Positions 62,130 through 64,000 of a stretch of 64,000 nucleotides of DNA are shown here, piece after piece. The translations under genes were made by a program, and so were the position numbers. Source of the DNA: Chiridota heheva. Taxonomy: Eukaryota > Echinodermata > Holothuroidea > Apodida > Chiridotidae. How positions within the stretch are numbered: the first letter of the stretch is position 1; the number at the start of each line of letters is the position of its first letter. The DNA is taken from NCBI GenBank assembly GCA_020152595.1, contig JAIGNY010001798.1:112501-176500 (forward strand), read 5' to 3'. The notes below the pieces were generated by a model, which was not told the DNA's origin, searched no databases, and saw only the letters and a list, made by a program, of their open reading frames with translations.

Positions 62130-63890
62130 GCTCGTAAAAGCGATATCTCAAGAATGGTACACTGGATAAATGTCATATGCGGTACACAAGATAGCCCATG
62201 GTCAGTAGATGTGCCCTATTGTTTTTTTGTGGTGATATCATGCAAATTAATGAGTAAGGCTTAATGTAAAATTATGAAAATGGTCATATTTTAACAATAG
62301 CTTGTCTGTTTAGTTTCATATTTGGTACAATTATGATGTTAGCTGGTGTGTACATCTTCATTGTGTAAAAATGTTGAATTTCATTAATATGCATAGTGGG
62401 TGGGTCTTAATATGATTTTGCTTAAAAGAGCTTGTAAGCACGGAAACACAGATAGCCCATGGTCCTTACATGTGCCCTATCGTTTTTGGTGGTGATATCA
62501 TGCATATTAATGAGTAGGTAGGGCTTAATGTTAATATCTGGAAATGTTCATATTTTAACAATAGCATGCGTTTTGTTTCATATGTGGTACAATTATGGTG
62601 TTAGCTTGTGTGTACATGTTTATTGTGTAAAAAATTTGAATTTTATTATATGCATAGTGGGTGGGGCTTAATATGATTTTGCTGAAAATAGCTTGTAAAT
62701 ACAGTATCTCAAGAACTGTAAACTGGATTCCTGTCATATTTGATACACAGATGGCCCATGGTCTGTAGATATTCTCTATTGTTTTTAATGGTGATGTCAT
62801 GCATATTAATTAGTAGGTAGGACTTAACATTAAAATCTAGAAATGCTCATTTGGTACAATTATGATGTTAGCTGGTGTGTACATGTTCATTGTGTAAAAA
62901 CATTGAATTTCATTAATATTCATAGTTCGCGGTGCTCAATATGATTTTGCTGAAAAGAGCTTGTGAACACATCTCTAAGAATGGTAAATTGGATTCATGT
63001 CATATTTACTACACAGAGGGTTTGTAGATGTGCCCTATTGTTTTTTGATGGTGATGTCATGCATATTATTGAGTAGGTGGGTCTTAATGTAAAAATCTGA
63101 AAATCTTCATATTCTAACAACCACATGTCTGCTTTGTTTCATGTTGTCTAATAATGATGTTAGTTAGTGTTCATGGTATAAAAACGTTGACTTTTATTAA
63201 TGTACATAGTGGGCGGAGCTTGATATGATTTTGAATCTCAAAAACTATGAACTGGATCCATGTCATGTGTGGTACACAGATAGCCCATTGTTTGTAGATG
63301 TACCTTATTATTTTTGGTGGTGATGCCATGCATATTGATAAGTGGGCGGGGCTTAAAGTGATAAGTGAGCAACTGCATGTCCGATTTGCATCATATTGGG
63401 CATGATAATATTGTTGGTTGCTATGTACATGCTTATCTTATGAACAGATGCCATGAATATGCATGTTGGATGTGGCTTACCCATATGTGAAAGTGTTAAT
63501 AATATAAGCACCATATTTCATTAATGGTATATCAGATTTATACCATATATGGTACACAGATGGGTTATGGTCTGTAAATAAGTTCTAATGTTGTGATTGT
63601 GATGTCATGAATATCAATGAGTAGGCGGGGCTTACTGAAAAATTCTTGAAATAGGATAAATTAGCAACCGCTTTTGCATCATACTTGCTATAATAATGTT
63701 GTTAGTTATTGTGCAAATGCTAATGTTGTCAGCCTTTTTATTGATCTGCATGGTGGGTGTGGCTTATGAATGAATAGCCTGGAAGATATATTTTATGATA
63801 TGCAATGACATGGTAGTTGATACAAAACTTACAAATCAATCATTATATGGACAAAAGCATTGGAACCTTTGGTTCTGGTTTACATGTCTC
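62130..63890 (+). mobile_element. Dispersed element built of ~300-bp tandem units (right copy)
   Basis: Same unit structure as 1745-3290 ('agcccatggtc', 'gatgtgccctattgtttttg', 'tcatgcatattaatgagtag', 'gtgggtggggcttaatatg', 'ttttgctgaaaagagcttgt'), with five to six units. It ends in the same non-tandem tail ('atgcaatgacatggtagttg', 'gcattggaacctttgg'). It is non-coding. Confidence 0.8.
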
Positions 63891-64000
63891 TTTTATATTC
63901 TGTATCAAACTTGTAGTTACCTAAAAAAACATTAGTAGGAGAACTGTTCTGAGATAATTTATTATTATTTGTGTTTAAAGATTGGATAGCACTAATAAAT

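Overview
This window looks like nuclear DNA from an animal, most likely an invertebrate; I cannot name the species. The signs are spliced exons with GT/AG borders, non-LTR retrotransposon remains with animal-type APE and RT motifs, tRNA-derived SINEs, hAT and TTAA-type DNA transposons, and very abundant minisatellites. Bacterial features (operons, ribosome binding sites, CRISPR arrays) are absent, and almost all long open frames are by-products of tandem repeats.

The one host gene I can support lies on the + strand from about 29.5 kb (or 42.5 kb, counting only the firmer exons) to 61,511. Seven well supported exons, plus two short tentative 5' ones, join with matching codon phase at every junction into a 3'-complete reading frame of up to 416 codons with no start codon in view. 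It encodes a single-pass membrane protein of the SPFH/prohibitin-homology (band 7) superfamily. In order, the protein has an acidic Pro/Trp-rich N-terminal tail carrying a duplicated 54-bp exon, one hydrophobic segment, an SPFH domain, a six-cysteine insertion, and an Ala/Glu-rich helix ending in the family's C-terminal region. Most of its introns carry their own minisatellite array.

Layout: 0.26-1.5 kb, 17-bp AT-rich array; 1.7-3.3 kb, an element built of about 300-bp tandem units, with a same-orientation copy at 62.1-63.9 kb; 4.0-4.3 kb, a SINE with target-site duplication; 5.4-6.0 kb, a dispersed repeat (other copies at 29.7-31.5 and 38.0-38.9 kb); 6.4-7.8 kb, 32-bp array; 8.0-10.4 and 27.7-29.2 kb, two halves of a 40-bp array that seem to have been split by a 17.3-kb block; 14.5-26.2 kb, a 294-bp satellite with 2.1-2.2 kb higher-order repeats and four copies of a conserved short minus-strand ORF; 29.5-61.5 kb, the SPFH gene. 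Its introns hold a 44-bp array derived from the end of a dispersed repeat, a short hAT element with 8-bp target duplication, 22-bp and 29-bp arrays, an internally deleted LINE on the minus strand, a 1.77-kb hAT element with a decayed transposase, a second LINE tail, 72-bp, 49-bp and 20-bp arrays, two homologous intronic segments carrying a 19-bp repeat in decayed and homogeneous states, and 28-bp and 31-bp arrays flanking a foldback TTAA element.

I found no convincing new multi-gene system. The most notable points are the SPFH gene architecture, the nested and split repeats, and the small ORF preserved across the satellite's higher-order repeats.
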